From positions 1 to 31,651 of the forward strand of contig JAIRSK010000003.1 in NCBI GenBank assembly GCA_031255495.1: a DNA stretch of 31,651 nt. The letters are read 5' to 3'. Shown here piece by piece: positions 31,405-31,651 of the stretch; position 1 is the stretch's first letter, and each line of letters starts with the position of its first letter. The DNA comes from Endomicrobiellum devescovinae. GTDB lineage: Bacteria > Elusimicrobiota > Endomicrobiia > Endomicrobiales > Endomicrobiaceae. The notes under the pieces were generated by a model. The model had not been told where the DNA came from, made no database searches, and worked only from the letters and a program-made list of their open reading frames with translations. The translations under genes were made by a program, and so were the position numbers.

Positions 31405-31651
31405 TTAAAATTTTTTTAACTTATATTTTTCAAAACACGTTATAATTCCCTCTACAAATATAAATTTTTTAATAAGCAGCCTATAAAAAAATCTAATTAT
31501 CAACATAATTGAGCATGGAGTTATAAGCAATGGGAAAATTCTAAACCAAAATGATGAATAAGAACGATAATATTTATATGTAAGATTTAAAACTTTCCAT
31601 CTATAATATGAAAGTCTCTTTACAAGTCCTTCCAATAAAAAAGAATCGTTG
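31405..31651 (-). CDS. C-terminal end of an unidentified protein, possibly a glycosyltransferase (partial)
   Basis: The frame is open to the window edge with no stop, so this is the 3' end of a gene that starts beyond 31651. About 81 codons are visible: NDSFLLEGLVKRLSYYRWKV, then LNLTYKYYRSYSSFWFRIFP, a hydrophobic stretch LLITPCSIMLIIRFFYRLLI and a basic tail ending EKYKLKKF. A membrane-associated tail after a soluble domain is common in family 2 glycosyltransferases and this gene borders a glycan cluster, but the identity is not shown. It is 116 bases upstream of the methyltransferase. Confidence 0.55.
   Translation of the reverse strand, partial: NDSFLLEGLVKRLSYYRWKVLNLTYKYYRSYSSFWFRIFPLLITPCSIMLIIRFFYRLLIKKFIFVEGIITCFEKYKLKKF

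Noticed and set aside
1..31651. Mobile elements, CRISPR arrays, phage genes or toxin-antitoxin pairs
   Set aside because: No spaced direct repeats, transposase or integrase motifs, or Cas-like proteins were seen. The gene content is mostly housekeeping.

Overview
The window is an AT-rich, gene-dense chromosomal segment from a Gram-negative, strictly anaerobic-looking bacterium. Evidence for a cell envelope of that type is an outer-membrane beta-barrel protein (24350-25732), a heptosyltransferase-type GT9 enzyme and other surface-glycan genes at the right edge. Evidence for anaerobic life is an oxygen-sensitive class III ribonucleotide reductase and L-lactate dehydrogenase. Gene content and order suggest Elusimicrobiota, perhaps Endomicrobium-like. 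That assignment is inference from memory of such genomes, at moderate confidence. No insertion sequence, phage gene or CRISPR array was seen.

Left third (1-14865, all + strand) is a translation/transcription backbone: end of tuf, rpmG, tRNA-Trp, secE, nusG, rplK, rplA, then a terminator. It continues with rimP, nusA, infB, rbfA, nrnA, truB, ribF, a HIT hydrolase, rpsU, a NIF3-like gene, dnaG and rpoD. The usual rplJ-rplL-rpoBC block does not follow rplA. A short two-helix RNA in the rplK-rplA gap looks like an L1 autoregulatory site. The rpsU-dnaG-rpoD macromolecular synthesis operon is present, with a terminator hairpin after rpsU and the NIF3 gene inserted before dnaG.

Middle part (14968-22826, - strand) reads from right to left: MATE transporter, cytidylate-kinase-like protein, metX-metW (start/stop overlap), nadA, then the nrd operon. 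The nrd operon has a near-consensus promoter, two tandem NrdR boxes and a long leader. Its genes are a large NrdD, a 59-residue ORF and nrdG. The large NrdD stops just after its zinc-binding cysteines and has no glycyl-radical motif. The 59-residue ORF (15599-15778) carries that motif (RVVGYLRP). The class III reductase here therefore appears to be split into a catalytic subunit and a separate radical-bearing mini-subunit. This is the most interesting feature of the window.

Right part (22926-31651) holds a small secreted-protein gene interrupted by one in-frame stop, L-lactate dehydrogenase (-), a beta-barrel protein with an unusual C-terminal domain, enolase, holA and rpsT (-). It ends with an envelope-glycan cluster: a GT4 glycosyltransferase (+) that may be leaderless, and on the - strand a GT9 transferase, a SAM methyltransferase and the end of an unidentified gene. 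No gene-free stretch exceeds 300 bases. The longest is the 234-base nrdD leader (17859-18092).
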